64,000 nt of DNA from Brevibacterium sp. UCMA 11754 (GCF_021532275.1 NZ_JACBOT010000028.1:1-64000); one strand, 5' to 3'. Numbered from the stretch's first letter, positions 35,110-44,190 are shown. Notes: generated by a model from the sequence alone, not told the origin. Numbers and translations are program-made.

Positions 35110-35862
35110 ATGTCCATACCGTCGTCTACATTCGGACACATGGATTCCCGGGTAGATCTGCCGCTGCGGTCGGTGATCAAACATGCGCACTCTCCGCCAG
35201 AGCTCAGCCCATGGCTGCATGACCTTCCTGCTGTGCGCGACTTTCTGGACGGCTTCGAGTTCGAGCGCACAACCGTATTCGTCGGCGAGAACGGCTCGGG
35301 CAAGTCGACGCTCATCGAAGCACTGGCCACCGCCCTCGACCTTCCGCACGGAGGCGGCACGGGATGGGAGGTTCGAGACCACGCCGAGGAAGTCCCGGAG
35401 TTGAGCGAACACGTGCAGATCGTCCGCGGCGCGGCTTCCAAACGGGGCGCCTTCTTCCTCCGCGCTGAAACAATGCACGAGAACATGGCCTACCTGATGG
35501 AGATCGGCGCCGGCCGCGGCCACCACTACTCGCAGCAGTCTCACGGTGAGATGTTCATCGAGATGTTGACGGGGAAGTTCATGGATTTGGGGCTGTGGGT
35601 CCTCGACGAACCGGAAAGCGCCCTGTCCTTCACCGCCTCACTCACCCTGCTGCAGCTCATCCGAGCGCGAGATCGCGCGGGGCTGCAGACCATTATGGCC
35701 ACCCACTCCCCCGTCCTCGCCCGCGCAGAGGGTGCCAAACTCGTCGAGGTCGGGGAATGGGGGCTGCGCGAATCCACATGGGATCGGCTCGACATGGTCG
35801 ACCATTGGAGACGCTTCCTCCAGGAACCACAGCGATACCTGCGGTATTTCGATGATGATTGA
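35110..35862 (+). CDS. AAA-family ATPase (COG3910-like)
   Basis: About 250 aa. Walker A is FVGENGSGKSTL (about residues 57-68), a Q-loop-like stretch precedes residue 115, SQQSHGEMF takes the place of an ABC signature, and Walker B is LWVLDEPESALS, followed by MATHSPVLAR with the H-loop. This is the layout of predicted ABC-like ATPases of COG3910, which lack a transmembrane partner. Starts at 35110 and 35140 (MDSRVDLP) are both possible. It is convergent with the YhgE/Pip gene. Function unknown; some relatives are linked to defence or repair. Confidence 0.8.
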   Translation: MSIPSSTFGHMDSRVDLPLRSVIKHAHSPPELSPWLHDLPAVRDFLDGFEFERTTVFVGENGSGKSTLIEALATALDLPHGGGTGWEVRDHAEEVPELSEHVQIVRGAASKRGAFFLRAETMHENMAYLMEIGAGRGHHYSQQSHGEMFIEMLTGKFMDLGLWVLDEPESALSFTASLTLLQLIRARDRAGLQTIMATHSPVLARAEGAKLVEVGEWGLRESTWDRLDMVDHWRRFLQEPQRYLRYFDDD

Positions 35863-35957
35863 CCGCCTCTTTTCGCCGACTTGCCCGCCCCGGACAACGG
35901 GGACGACGGTGACGGCGGTGCGCGCCGACGCACCGACGCCTCGGCGAGGATCAGGCC

Positions 35958-38135
35958 CTACAGCGACAGGCTCGGGTGCAGCTGGGTCAGCGTGACCGTG
36001 CGCTTTCGGCCGCAGACGAACATGGTTGCCACCAGACAGATCGCGGTCATCAGCAGCAGGACGACTGCCGACTGAGCGGCGATGAACATGTCCCCGCCGG
36101 CGATCAGGGTCCGCAGGCCGTTGACCGCGTGGGTCATGGGCAGGAAGGGCGAGATGATCTGGAAGATGCCAGGCGCCGTCTGCACCGGATAGGTGCCTCC
36201 CGCCGAGGCGATCTGGACCATGAGCAGGACCAGGGCGACAAGTCTGCCGACACCTCCCAAGGCCGCGACGCAGAGTTGGTGGACCGCGTGGAAGCTGGCC
36301 GCCACGAGGATCGAGAACAATAGGGTCCACAACCAGCTGCCCGCGGAGAAATCGAGGGCAAAGGTGAGGACTCCGTAGAGCACCGCGACTTGGGCTATCC
36401 CGAACAGGAGGCCAGGCACGTAGCCGGCCCAGGCGATTCGGGAGGACTTCGCCGATGACATCAGTGCGCGGTACGGGATCGCGTTGATGACCATGTAGGT
36501 GATCATGCCGCCGATCCACAGTGCCAGGGAGACGAAGAACGCGGCCAGGCCCTCGCCGTAGGCGTCCACGGAGTTGTCCTTGAGCTTCTGGGCATCGACG
36601 GGCACAGCGACGACGTCCGAACGGTTCTCGCGATCGGATTTGTCATAGGTCGGGATCTGCTTGAGGCCATCGGCGAGCTTGTCGGCGAGCTCTCCCGAGC
36701 CGTCGACGAGCTTCTTCGCACCCTTGTCGAGTTCATCGGATCCATCGGCAAGCTGCGAGGATCCGTCCTTGAGGTCGGCGACGCCCGTCTTGGCCTTCTC
36801 GGTGCCGTCCTTGAGTTGGATGACGCCGTCATTGAGGTCGCCGGCACCCTTGGCCAGGTCGCCTGCACCGGCGTCGAGTTTGATCAGCCCGGAGTGCAGG
36901 TCGTCAGCTCCTGTGGCCACCTTCTGTGCGCCGTCGTCGAGTTTGCCGATCTTCTTGTCGGCCTCCCGGATCTTGCCCATGACGTCGTCGACGGCGTTCT
37001 TGACCGGATCTTCGAGATCCTTAGCCTCATCTGCCGCCTTCGACGCTCGCCCGTGGGCCTTGTCCAGATCCCCGCCGAGGTTGTCCATGTCATCGGCTAG
37101 CTTCGCCACATTCGGATCGTCGGGGTAGTCTTCGCGCAGCTGCGCGACCCGGTCATCCATGTCGCCGTTGACCGTGTTCCGCGCCGAGTCGAAGTCGTCC
37201 TCCGCCTGGTTCAGCTTGGGCCGTGTCCCGTCGACGAGGTCGTCGGCCTTGTCTTTGAGGTCCTCGGCCTTGTCCGTGGCCTCGTCAGCTGTATCGCGCA
37301 ACTGGCCCGTTCCGTCGGCGACCTGCCCGGCACCGTCGGCGACCTTCTTCGAACCGTTCTTCGCCTCGGTCGTGCTCTTGGCCAGCTTATCTGCGCCGGT
37401 CTTCAGATCGCCGCTGCCCTTTTTCAGCTCACCGGCCCCCTCATCGAGGTCACCGATGCCGGTCTGCAGCGTGCCGACTCCCTTGTCGAGGGTATGCGCA
37501 CCGTCGGAGAGCTCGCCCGTTCCGTCGTGGAGATCGACGGCACCGTCGTTGAGCTGCCTCGCCCCGTCGACGGCCTTTTTCGTCGAGGAATGGATGTCAT
37601 TGAAACCGAGGTAGACCTCCGTGACGTATTCGGCCGTGGTGGTCTCGTTCAGTCCGGATTTGATCTCGTTGAGGATGGTTCCAGCCATCTGTCCCACGAT
37701 GAAATTGCGCGCATCATCGGTGCGCAGATTCAGTCCTGCCTGCTCGGGATCATCTCCCCCGGTCGAGACGAGTCGCTCGGAGAAGTTCTTCGGGATCTCG
37801 AGGACAGCAAAGTACTTGCCTTCGGCGAGGCCGTCGTTGGCCTCTTTCAAAGATGCCTCCTGCCAGTCGAATCCACCCTCACCCTTGGGGGTGATCTGGT
37901 CGACGAGCTCATCGCCTGCCTGGAGCCTCTCGCCTTCGGAGCCAGGCTTCTCGGCCCCTTCGTCTGTGTTGACCACGGCTGCCTGGAGCTTGTCGAGGTT
38001 GTCGGTCGGCGCCCAGTTGGAGGCCAGGTAGAGGCCGCCGTAGATCGCGGGGATGACGGCAACGACGATGATCGCCAGTCGAGTGATCGTGTGCCGCTTG
38101 AAGCGAGAGAGTTCGAGCCAAGGCAGAGAGAACAT
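35958..38135 (-). CDS. YhgE/Pip-family membrane protein
   Basis: A 725-aa protein: one N-terminal helix (about residues 17-38), a long extracytoplasmic region to about residue 530, and about five to six helices at the C-terminus. The external part is built of short repeats of the form (D/N)GAxxLxxGxxxL and KSGSxxLADG, typical of YhgE/Pip proteins and likely helical; two heptad-rich stretches (about 285-400) have coiled-coil character. AIPYRALMSSAKSSRIAWAGYVPGL lies in the ABC-2-like membrane part. Family members include a lactococcal phage infection protein, a receptor for phage c2, and secretion accessory proteins. The upstream ATPase, 56 bp away on the same strand, is its probable partner. 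Confidence 0.87.
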   Translation of the reverse strand: MFSLPWLELSRFKRHTITRLAIIVVAVIPAIYGGLYLASNWAPTDNLDKLQAAVVNTDEGAEKPGSEGERLQAGDELVDQITPKGEGGFDWQEASLKEANDGLAEGKYFAVLEIPKNFSERLVSTGGDDPEQAGLNLRTDDARNFIVGQMAGTILNEIKSGLNETTTAEYVTEVYLGFNDIHSSTKKAVDGARQLNDGAVDLHDGTGELSDGAHTLDKGVGTLQTGIGDLDEGAGELKKGSGDLKTGADKLAKSTTEAKNGSKKVADGAGQVADGTGQLRDTADEATDKAEDLKDKADDLVDGTRPKLNQAEDDFDSARNTVNGDMDDRVAQLREDYPDDPNVAKLADDMDNLGGDLDKAHGRASKAADEAKDLEDPVKNAVDDVMGKIREADKKIGKLDDGAQKVATGADDLHSGLIKLDAGAGDLAKGAGDLNDGVIQLKDGTEKAKTGVADLKDGSSQLADGSDELDKGAKKLVDGSGELADKLADGLKQIPTYDKSDRENRSDVVAVPVDAQKLKDNSVDAYGEGLAAFFVSLALWIGGMITYMVINAIPYRALMSSAKSSRIAWAGYVPGLLFGIAQVAVLYGVLTFALDFSAGSWLWTLLFSILVAASFHAVHQLCVAALGGVGRLVALVLLMVQIASAGGTYPVQTAPGIFQIISPFLPMTHAVNGLRTLIAGGDMFIAAQSAVVLLLMTAICLVATMFVCGRKRTVTLTQLHPSLSL

Positions 38136-38191
38136 CGCAGAAACACCTTATTGTCGGGTCTGATTCGGAAAAGCTGATGGAGGCAGTTACC

Positions 38192-39034
38192 TCAGTGACG
38201 GGGCTGCCGCGTTAGGGAAAATCTGTCCGCCGAGGTGGGTGAGACCTCCGTGGACAGCGCGTCGAGGACGAGGTCGACGTCGGAGGAATCTTCGCAGGAG
38301 GCGATGACCGTGAGCGGATGCTCTGGATCGCGTTTGCGTCGCAGCTCCTGGTAGATGAGGATTGCCGCCCATGCGCGGGCACGGTCTTCGCGCTCGCGCA
38401 GATAGTCGATGTTGTCGAGGACGATGACCGGGGCCTGGGCGAGGCTGGCGAGGCCGAGTTCGAGGAGGAACTTCTGCAGCTCGCTGAGTTCGGAGACGAA
38501 GGCCTTGCCCTCGTCATCGATGAGGAAGTCGGCGTCCTTGGCGTCAGACGCGGAGAAGTTCCCCTCGGGAAGACGGTCGATCACCTCGGTGGCGGAAGTG
38601 AAGGTCTCGCGAATGACTTCGATGACCTCGTGCAGGGAGGACTTCGAGACCCAGGGTTTATACCAGGGCTGAAGCATGATGAGTCGCTCGGCGAGGTGCT
38701 GGGCGAGAGTGAAGTCGTTCTCGAGGTCGGTGAGACCAGCGACGTGGCCGACGGACACCTGTTCACGCACGCGACGGGCCTGTTTGCGAATGTCGAGTTC
38801 GCCCACGTGACCCTCGCCGGTGTCCACGCGCATGCGCCCGGCGATCGACAGCAGCAGGGATGTCTTGCCCGAACCGGCGGGGCCCTGAATGATGGAGATT
38901 GCTCCGGGAGGTACGTCGAGGTCGATTCCGGAGAACACGTCTCCGCGCTTTCCCGACATCCCCCATTCGCGGAGGCTGACTTGACTGATTGCCCGTTCCG
39001 TCTCATCGATGAGCGTCTGTGAAGTGCTCTGCAT
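38192..39034 (-). CDS. ABC-type ATP-binding protein with atypical signature, YhgE/Pip partner
   Basis: A 280-aa ABC-like ATPase. Walker A is IIQGPAGSGKTSLL (about residues 48-61). The place of the LSGGQ signature reads LSELQKFLLELGLAS, and Walker B reads APVIVLDNIDYLRERED, with Asn in place of the usual Glu after the Asp. The catalytic glutamate and the canonical signature therefore look changed. A middle region (about 130-190) is longer than in typical importers. It lies upstream of the YhgE/Pip gene on the same strand. I infer that the pair forms an ABC-2-like exporter or signalling unit; ATP hydrolysis may be weak. Confidence 0.72.
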   Translation of the reverse strand: MQSTSQTLIDETERAISQVSLREWGMSGKRGDVFSGIDLDVPPGAISIIQGPAGSGKTSLLLSIAGRMRVDTGEGHVGELDIRKQARRVREQVSVGHVAGLTDLENDFTLAQHLAERLIMLQPWYKPWVSKSSLHEVIEVIRETFTSATEVIDRLPEGNFSASDAKDADFLIDDEGKAFVSELSELQKFLLELGLASLAQAPVIVLDNIDYLREREDRARAWAAILIYQELRRKRDPEHPLTVIASCEDSSDVDLVLDALSTEVSPTSADRFSLTRQPRH

Positions 39035-39173
39035 TCGTACTGCTCCCAGTGTGTGCGACTATATCGACCGTGTGCTGGCCGCTGACGCCAGGAACGCGGG
39101 TCACTCACGTTCCACTGCCAAGCACATTACGCCACATGGGCACTGACAAAGCCGTTCCGTCTGACGCAGGTCA

Positions 39174-39196
39174 AGTTACTCATAAGTAACTATAAT
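39174..39196 (+). promoter_or_regulatory. Promoter of the TDT transporter gene with overlapping palindrome
   Basis: AGTTACT (39174-39180) and AGTAACT (39185-39191) form a perfect 7-4-7 inverted repeat directly before a consensus -10 TATAAT (39191-39196). No good -35 is visible. A regulator bound here would block the promoter. Confidence 0.65.
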
Positions 39197-39267
39197 GGTC
39201 GAAGCTGAACAATCTACCCACATTTTCCCGAATGTCTCCAATCCCACAAAAAGTCGATAATGGAGGA

Positions 39268-40374
39268 ATGAGCAAGGGACAGACGAGCATGGCACACCTC
39301 CAGACAAGGTGGGGCCTGAGCCCGGGCACGGTCACACCAGGGTGCTTCGCGTCCGTCATGGCCACCGGAATCATGTCCGTCGGCGCGCATCTCAAGGGCC
39401 TGACCGCACTGTCGACCGCCCTGTTCTGGCTGGCCGTGATTCTCTACGGCTTCTTCCTGACGCTCGTCATCTGGCGCGCCTGCTCGCACAGCGATGAGCT
39501 GCGTGCCGATCTCCACGATCCGTCGAAGGCCTTCGGGTTCTTCACCTTCGTCGCAGCGACCAATGTCCTTGCGACGGCCTTGGAGGGGCAGGGGCACTTT
39601 CGTTTCGCTCTCGCGATCTTCGGCCTCGGCCTTATCGCTTGGCTGATCCTGGGATATCTCATCCCCTTCTCCGCCGTGCTCAGCTCTTCGGCCTCTCCCA
39701 TACTCCTTCAGGTCAATGGAACCTGGTTCGTCTGCGTGGTCGCGGCTCAGTCCGTTGCCGTCGCCGCGTCCGGGCTGATGGCGCATCTGCCGAATCAAGA
39801 CACTGCGTCTGGAGTCAGCTTCGGCTCCGCGCTCGCGGTCATCGCGGTGATCGCCTGGAGCGTCGGCATCGGGCTCTACCTCGTCTGCGCAGTCTTCGTG
39901 GGAACGAGGGCACTGCTCCAGCGCATCGGCCCAGAGGGCCTCGATGCCCCGTACTGGGTGATGATGGGCGCTCTGGCCATCTCCGTGGTCGCGGGCTCGA
40001 AGATCCTCGAAGGCGGGACGTCCCCTATCTTCGCGGCGACGACCGTCATCATCGCCGGCGCCTCGGCGATCCTGTGGGCAATCTCGACCTGGCTCATCCC
40101 TGCGCTTGTCATCGCCGGGCTGTGGCGGCACTTCCGTCACCGCATCCCCTTGGGATACTCGGCCGGGCTGTGGAGCATGGTCTTCCCCATGGGAATGTAC
40201 TCCGTGGCGAGCACGAACGTGGGCAAGGTCGACGACGTGCCGGTCATCTCCTGGATCGGCGCTCAGTGGTACTGGATCGCGCTGACCGTCTGGGCGCTCG
40301 TCTTCGCCGCGATGGTGTGGTCGTTCATCAAGTCCATGAGTGCGAGGGCCGGCGTCTCTGATACCGCCGGATAG
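39268..40374 (+). CDS. TDT-family transporter (TehA/Mae1-like)
   Basis: About 368 aa with ten predicted helices, as in the tellurite-resistance/dicarboxylate transporter family. The first helix region SPGTVTPGCFASVMATGIMSVGAH and GLWSMVFPMGMYSVAST near the end are family landmarks (the latter with a FPxGMY block). TehA-type proteins are anion channels; Mae1 moves malate. Start choice is uncertain: GGAGG lies only one base from the ATG at 39268, while the ATG at 39289 follows AGGGA at a better distance. The promoter has a palindrome over its -10, so expression is probably induced. Confidence 0.82.
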   Translation: MSKGQTSMAHLQTRWGLSPGTVTPGCFASVMATGIMSVGAHLKGLTALSTALFWLAVILYGFFLTLVIWRACSHSDELRADLHDPSKAFGFFTFVAATNVLATALEGQGHFRFALAIFGLGLIAWLILGYLIPFSAVLSSSASPILLQVNGTWFVCVVAAQSVAVAASGLMAHLPNQDTASGVSFGSALAVIAVIAWSVGIGLYLVCAVFVGTRALLQRIGPEGLDAPYWVMMGALAISVVAGSKILEGGTSPIFAATTVIIAGASAILWAISTWLIPALVIAGLWRHFRHRIPLGYSAGLWSMVFPMGMYSVASTNVGKVDDVPVISWIGAQWYWIALTVWALVFAAMVWSFIKSMSARAGVSDTAG

Positions 40375-40453
40375 CGAGAGCCACGAGCGAGAGCCACCGC
40401 TGCGTGTCATAGGTGAGCATCGAGGCGGCCTGGACTGACGAATGTCAGAAGCA

Positions 40454-40517
40454 CAGCGCCTAGCTGGCACTAAAACCTACTGTTGCAACGGTAGGTTTCG
40501 AAGCGAACGAGGCGCTG
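40454..40517. repeat. Coaxial nested palindrome between convergent genes
   Basis: The inner part (40473-40498) is a 26-bp near-perfect palindrome with arms AAACCTAC/GTAGGTTT and centre GTTGCAAC; only one base pair (T/G) is off. Outer arms CAGCGCCT (40454-40461) and AGGCGCTG (40510-40517) share exactly the same axis. It lies between the ends of the TDT transporter gene and the DUF805 gene. On the minus strand the inner arm is followed by TTTT, so it may act as a terminator, but the two-layer symmetry is more than a terminator needs. Confidence 0.75.
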
Positions 40518-40625
40518 CGAGGAACCAACGGTGCCATTTGGAAGTCCGGGAATGAATTGCCACTGACAGTAGGGGGCGCCCTCTAATACAGAGGCCGATG
40601 GCTCACGCCATACACGGTGAGTCGT

Positions 40626-41144
40626 TCATGCGTCGAAGCGCTGCCCTTTTGGTTCGGGAGGCATGAGCATCAGGATGAACACCATCATCCCGCCTACGCC
40701 TGGAACGAAAATCAGAAGATACAGCGGTCCTGCGAAGCCACCATCGTGGAGTCGCCTCCATGAGATCGCCAAGAGGGGAACAATAGTGCCGAAGTACGCG
40801 ATGAACATCAGAATTCCTCCGACGACAGCCAACGCTGTGCCGGATTCTGAAGCGGTCGGCGAGGAAGCATACGACGAGCCAACCAGCAAAAAAATCAGCG
40901 GGATCCAATTCAGCCCGAGGTAGAAAAGAACCACCCACCAATACTCGCTGCGGGATGCGCGCCCTGAGAATGTGGTGTACTTCTTGAAGAAGCGCTTGAT
41001 CGCCTCTTCGAACGACGCCTCATAGAGCGGCAAAGACAGGTCGTCAGCACGTGCAGCCTCGCGGGTCTCGCCGACAGCGCCAAATATGAACGGACAATCA
41101 GCACAGCAGCGGGCGGGGTATGTCGTGTTCCCATCGTATGTCAT
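40626..41144 (-). CDS. DUF805-family membrane protein (copy 1)
   Basis: About 172 aa. The region RFFKKYTTFSGRASRSEYWWVVLF is the DUF805 signature, followed by three helices and the C-terminal RLHDGGFAGPLYLL block and KGQRFDA tail. A short cysteine-containing N-terminus (PARCCADCPF) precedes. AAGGA lies before the ATG at 41144, which I chose over the more upstream codon at 41237. It is a paralogue of the next gene. DUF805 proteins have no established function. Confidence 0.82.
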   Translation of the reverse strand: MTYDGNTTYPARCCADCPFIFGAVGETREAARADDLSLPLYEASFEEAIKRFFKKYTTFSGRASRSEYWWVVLFYLGLNWIPLIFLLVGSSYASSPTASESGTALAVVGGILMFIAYFGTIVPLLAISWRRLHDGGFAGPLYLLIFVPGVGGMMVFILMLMPPEPKGQRFDA

Positions 41145-41276
41145 GATTCCTTGACGGTAGGCTGTCCCGCGCTCGCGCAATAGAGTGCGGCGAACCTCAG
41201 ACACGATGCCCGCCAAGCTCCGAATCGTTGGCAACAATCAATCACGACGATGATCTGGCCACACCCACACAGCAAA

Positions 41277-41311
41277 AAGCTGCCGCATGCACGATGTGCA
41301 TGCGGCAGCTT
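41277..41311 (-). terminator. Rho-independent terminator after DUF805 copy 2
   Basis: AAGCTGCCGCATGCAC (41277-41292) pairs perfectly with GTGCATGCGGCAGCTT (41296-41311), a 16-bp stem with a 3-base loop. On the minus strand it is followed by a run of T (A at 41274-41278 on the plus strand). It lies 63 bp past the stop of the minus-strand gene at 41374. Confidence 0.9.
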
Positions 41312-41373
41312 CAGTTCGTTAGAGGCGCGGATACCCCCATGAGAGTCCTGCGACAACGTAAGCGTTCAGGCGC

Positions 41374-41952
41374 TCACACGTCGAAGCGCTGCCCCTCCGG
41401 TTTGGAGGGAAGAATCATGAGGACAATGAGGATGATCGAGCCGACACCGGGGATGAATGACAGGAAGAAGAACGGCCCGGCGAGATTCGCGTCGTGAAGC
41501 CGGCGCCAGATGATCGCCAGATGCGGAATGATGGTGGCAAGACCGATGATCAGCAGGAGGATGCCGCCGATCGCGATCAGAGCAATCGCTCCACCCGACG
41601 GAGAGGCAGACTGCATCGCGTAAGGATCCGCCGACGCCATCGACGCAGTCGCCGCGCTCATCCCGAAACCGATCGAGTAGAGGACCACCGGGACGATGCT
41701 GAGCAAGCCGAGGAACAGGTAGGCGAACCAGTATTCGCTGCGCGATGCACGTCCGGAGAACTTGGCGTACTTCTTGAAGAAGCGCTTGACGGCCTGGCCG
41801 AATGATGCGCCGTAGAGAGGAAGCGAGAGATCATCGGGGCTGGCCGCCCCACGGATCTGGCCACCAGGACCCATAGCACCTGGGCCAGCGGCACCGGGGC
41901 CAGCAGGATAGGCGTTGTTCGCGTTGTAGGCGCTGTTCGCGTCGTAGGACAT
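41374..41952 (-). CDS. DUF805-family membrane protein (copy 2)
   Basis: About 192 aa. It shares with copy 1 the block LSLPLYGASFGQAVKRFFKKY followed by FSGRASRSEYW, the RRLHDANLAGPFFFL segment and the GQRFDV end. The N-terminal 45 residues are low-complexity (SYDANSAYNANNAYPAGP, then PGAMGPGGQIRG). AAGG lies six bases before the ATG at 41952. The two genes are separated by a strong terminator, so they are tandem duplicates with separate transcripts. Function unknown. Confidence 0.82.
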   Translation of the reverse strand: MSYDANSAYNANNAYPAGPGAAGPGAMGPGGQIRGAASPDDLSLPLYGASFGQAVKRFFKKYAKFSGRASRSEYWFAYLFLGLLSIVPVVLYSIGFGMSAATASMASADPYAMQSASPSGGAIALIAIGGILLLIIGLATIIPHLAIIWRRLHDANLAGPFFFLSFIPGVGSIILIVLMILPSKPEGQRFDV

Positions 41953-42128
41953 GGTGACCTTCGTGTAGGAAAAATATCGTCTCTGCACAGGGAGTGCGAT
42001 ACCAATTGTGCTACATAGTGACCCGAATCCGCGCATTCGCGGTGTTCCAGATCTGGAACGTGAAATGAACAGTGTGATGAAATGATCGACTGGGCCAACC
42101 ACAACGGCACTACTACGCAAGAAGCGCC

Positions 42129-42148
42129 CGAGAAGACACATCTTCTCG
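42129..42148 (-). terminator. Hairpin after the MFS exporter gene
   Basis: CGAGAAGA and TCTTCTCG form a perfect 8-bp stem with loop CACA, 70 bp past the stop of the minus-strand MFS gene. No T-tract follows, so termination is only possible. Confidence 0.4.
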
Positions 42149-42217
42149 AACGCCCCTGCCGCATCACCTCAGACGAACATTCGGAGCACGCAGCTCTTCG
42201 CCGTCAAAGCTCTCGGT

Positions 42218-43528
42218 TCAGGCATCTCCGCCAGTCAGCGCATAGGCCTCGTCAACCGGGGCTTCGTCGATGTGGCCATCGACGCGGCGCAGAGTCTTCC
42301 AACCGACGGCGATGACGACGACGGCCAAGAACACCACTGCAGTGCCGAAGAAGTACGGTGCTCCGGTACCGATCGACTCGGAGACGATGCCGGCCACAAT
42401 CGGTGCGACCGCGCCTCCGATGAAGCGCACACCCGAGTAGGTCCCCGAAGCCACAGGACGAGGCAGATCACTGACTTCCATCGCTGATTCGGTGAAGACA
42501 GTATTGAGCACGCCCAGAATCAGGCCAGCCACAATGACGCAGACGATAATGCCGACGAAAGACTCGACGAGGAATCCCATCACTGCCAGCAGCACAGCCA
42601 GTGCGATCAACGCGACGACGAGGCTGCGGCGACGCCCGATGCGCTTGGTCAGAAGCGGCGCCCCGAAAACGGAGGTGATTGCCACGCACATGCCCCAGCC
42701 GAAGAAGACATAACCGAGGCCCATGGCCCCGAAGTCCTCGATGCCGGCCTTCGCCGCGGCCGCCTCGACAGGGAATGGGCTGTAGGCCAGGAGAATGAAG
42801 AAGCCGAAGTTGTACAGCAATGCGGCGATGCCCAGCACGAGGACGCCGGGACGCGCAAGCGCCCGGAAGGTGGCACTGAGCTTGATCGGCTCGGGCGAGG
42901 TCCTGATGCCGGTGTCGGTCTTCCCGCCGGGCAGCAGGATCACGATGGCGATGAAGCCGATGGCCATGAGAACAGCGGTGCCGAAGAACGGTCCGCGCCA
43001 GGAGATTCCGCCCAGCAGGCCACCCAGCAGAGGTCCGGTCGCAATGCCGATGCCCAGAGCCGCCTCGTAGAGGATGATCGCTTTGTCGGCACCACCGGAG
43101 GCAGCACCGACGATGGTTGAGAGCGCGGTGGAGATGAAGAGCGCGTTGCCCAGCCCCCAACCGGCACGGAAGCCGATGATCTGGTCGACGCTGCCAGAGA
43201 AACCGGCCAGGGCGGAGAACGCGACGATGAGGATGAGGCCGATGAGCAACGTGGTCTTCGCACCGATCCGGGAGGACACGAAGCTCGTGAAGAACATCAT
43301 GCCGCCGGTGATGAACAGGTAGCTGGTGAACAGCAGCATCGACTGCGACGGGGACGCGTGGAGTTCGGCGGAGATCGCGGGCAGAATCGGGTCAACCAGA
43401 CCGATACCCATGAACGCGATGACCGCGGCGAACGCGACTGCCCATACTGCTCGTGGTTGACGCAGAATAGATGGTTCCGCGCCCTCCCCATCCTTCGTCT
43501 GTGCTTCATTACCTGGTGACACGCTCAT
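42218..43528 (-). CDS. MFS efflux transporter (DHA1-like)
   Basis: A 436-aa twelve-helix transporter. FMGIGLVDPILPAISAELHASPSQ is the DHA1 first-helix and loop pattern; FTSFVSSRIGAKTTLLIG is motif A; LYEAALGIGIATGPLLGGLLGGISWRGPFF contains motif C (the antiporter motif). This suggests proton-coupled drug or metabolite export. It lies 66 bp downstream of a MarR regulator gene on the same strand, so the pair is probably a regulated efflux unit. Substrate unknown. Confidence 0.87.
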   Translation of the reverse strand: MSVSPGNEAQTKDGEGAEPSILRQPRAVWAVAFAAVIAFMGIGLVDPILPAISAELHASPSQSMLLFTSYLFITGGMMFFTSFVSSRIGAKTTLLIGLILIVAFSALAGFSGSVDQIIGFRAGWGLGNALFISTALSTIVGAASGGADKAIILYEAALGIGIATGPLLGGLLGGISWRGPFFGTAVLMAIGFIAIVILLPGGKTDTGIRTSPEPIKLSATFRALARPGVLVLGIAALLYNFGFFILLAYSPFPVEAAAAKAGIEDFGAMGLGYVFFGWGMCVAITSVFGAPLLTKRIGRRRSLVVALIALAVLLAVMGFLVESFVGIIVCVIVAGLILGVLNTVFTESAMEVSDLPRPVASGTYSGVRFIGGAVAPIVAGIVSESIGTGAPYFFGTAVVFLAVVVIAVGWKTLRRVDGHIDEAPVDEAYALTGGDA

Positions 43529-43594
43529 TGCTGTTCCTGCGCACCCTTTCGTCTATATTTCGTGTTTCGCTGTTGTTGGCCTGATGTGTCTTCG

Positions 43595-44071
43595 TCAGCC
43601 GGTGTGCGTCTCGTCCTGCTGGACTTCGTCAACATCTACGGGATGCTGTTCCTGCAGATACTTCGAGACCAGTCCCAGCGCCCGATGGACACTGAGCCTG
43701 TCGTCGGGAGTCAGAGCCTCGAAGTAGGGCTCCATCCGCTCGACCAAGATGGTGCGGTTCTCGGCCAACCGCGCACGGCCCGCCTCCGTCAGTGAGAACT
43801 GTGAGGCCCGCCTGTCACTGGGGCTGGCTTCGCGAAGGACGTATCCAGCCACTTCGAGTCTGGCCAAGACCTTGGTCGCAGCAGGCTGCGAGCACAGATA
43901 TCCCTGTGCGAAATGCCCCACCCGGACAGGCTGGTACTGCTCGACCACGCTGAGCGCACGCAACGCGACAAGGTCACTTTCATTGCCGACCACTTGCCTC
44001 AACGCCCTGGTCAGACGCGAGGAGACAACGACAAGGTCAGTGACGAGCTCCGCCGAATCAACATCATCCAT
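43595..44071 (-). CDS. MarR-family transcriptional regulator
   Basis: About 158 aa. The winged helix is RVGHFAQGYLCSQPAATKVLARLEVAGYVLREASPSDRRASQFSLTEAGRARL (about residues 48-100), with the wing DRRA typical of MarR. AAGAG precedes the ATG at 44071. It is immediately upstream of an MFS exporter gene in the same direction, so it probably represses that exporter until a ligand arrives. Confidence 0.87.
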   Translation of the reverse strand: MDDVDSAELVTDLVVVSSRLTRALRQVVGNESDLVALRALSVVEQYQPVRVGHFAQGYLCSQPAATKVLARLEVAGYVLREASPSDRRASQFSLTEAGRARLAENRTILVERMEPYFEALTPDDRLSVHRALGLVSKYLQEQHPVDVDEVQQDETHTG

Positions 44072-44190
44072 AACTCTTTTATATACCTTGGTTATGCAAT
44101 ATCGCAAGAACTGCGGCAGGGCACCTGCACTTCTCATGTGACGGACATCATGGCCACCTCGGCGAGGGTCATGCTAATCTGTGGTCACAT

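Noticed and set aside
35110..35862. ATPase partner for a two-gene retron- or OLD-like defence unit
   Set aside because: No reverse transcriptase, nuclease or helicase gene is adjacent on the same strand; the neighbours are lysE and a convergent YhgE/Pip gene.
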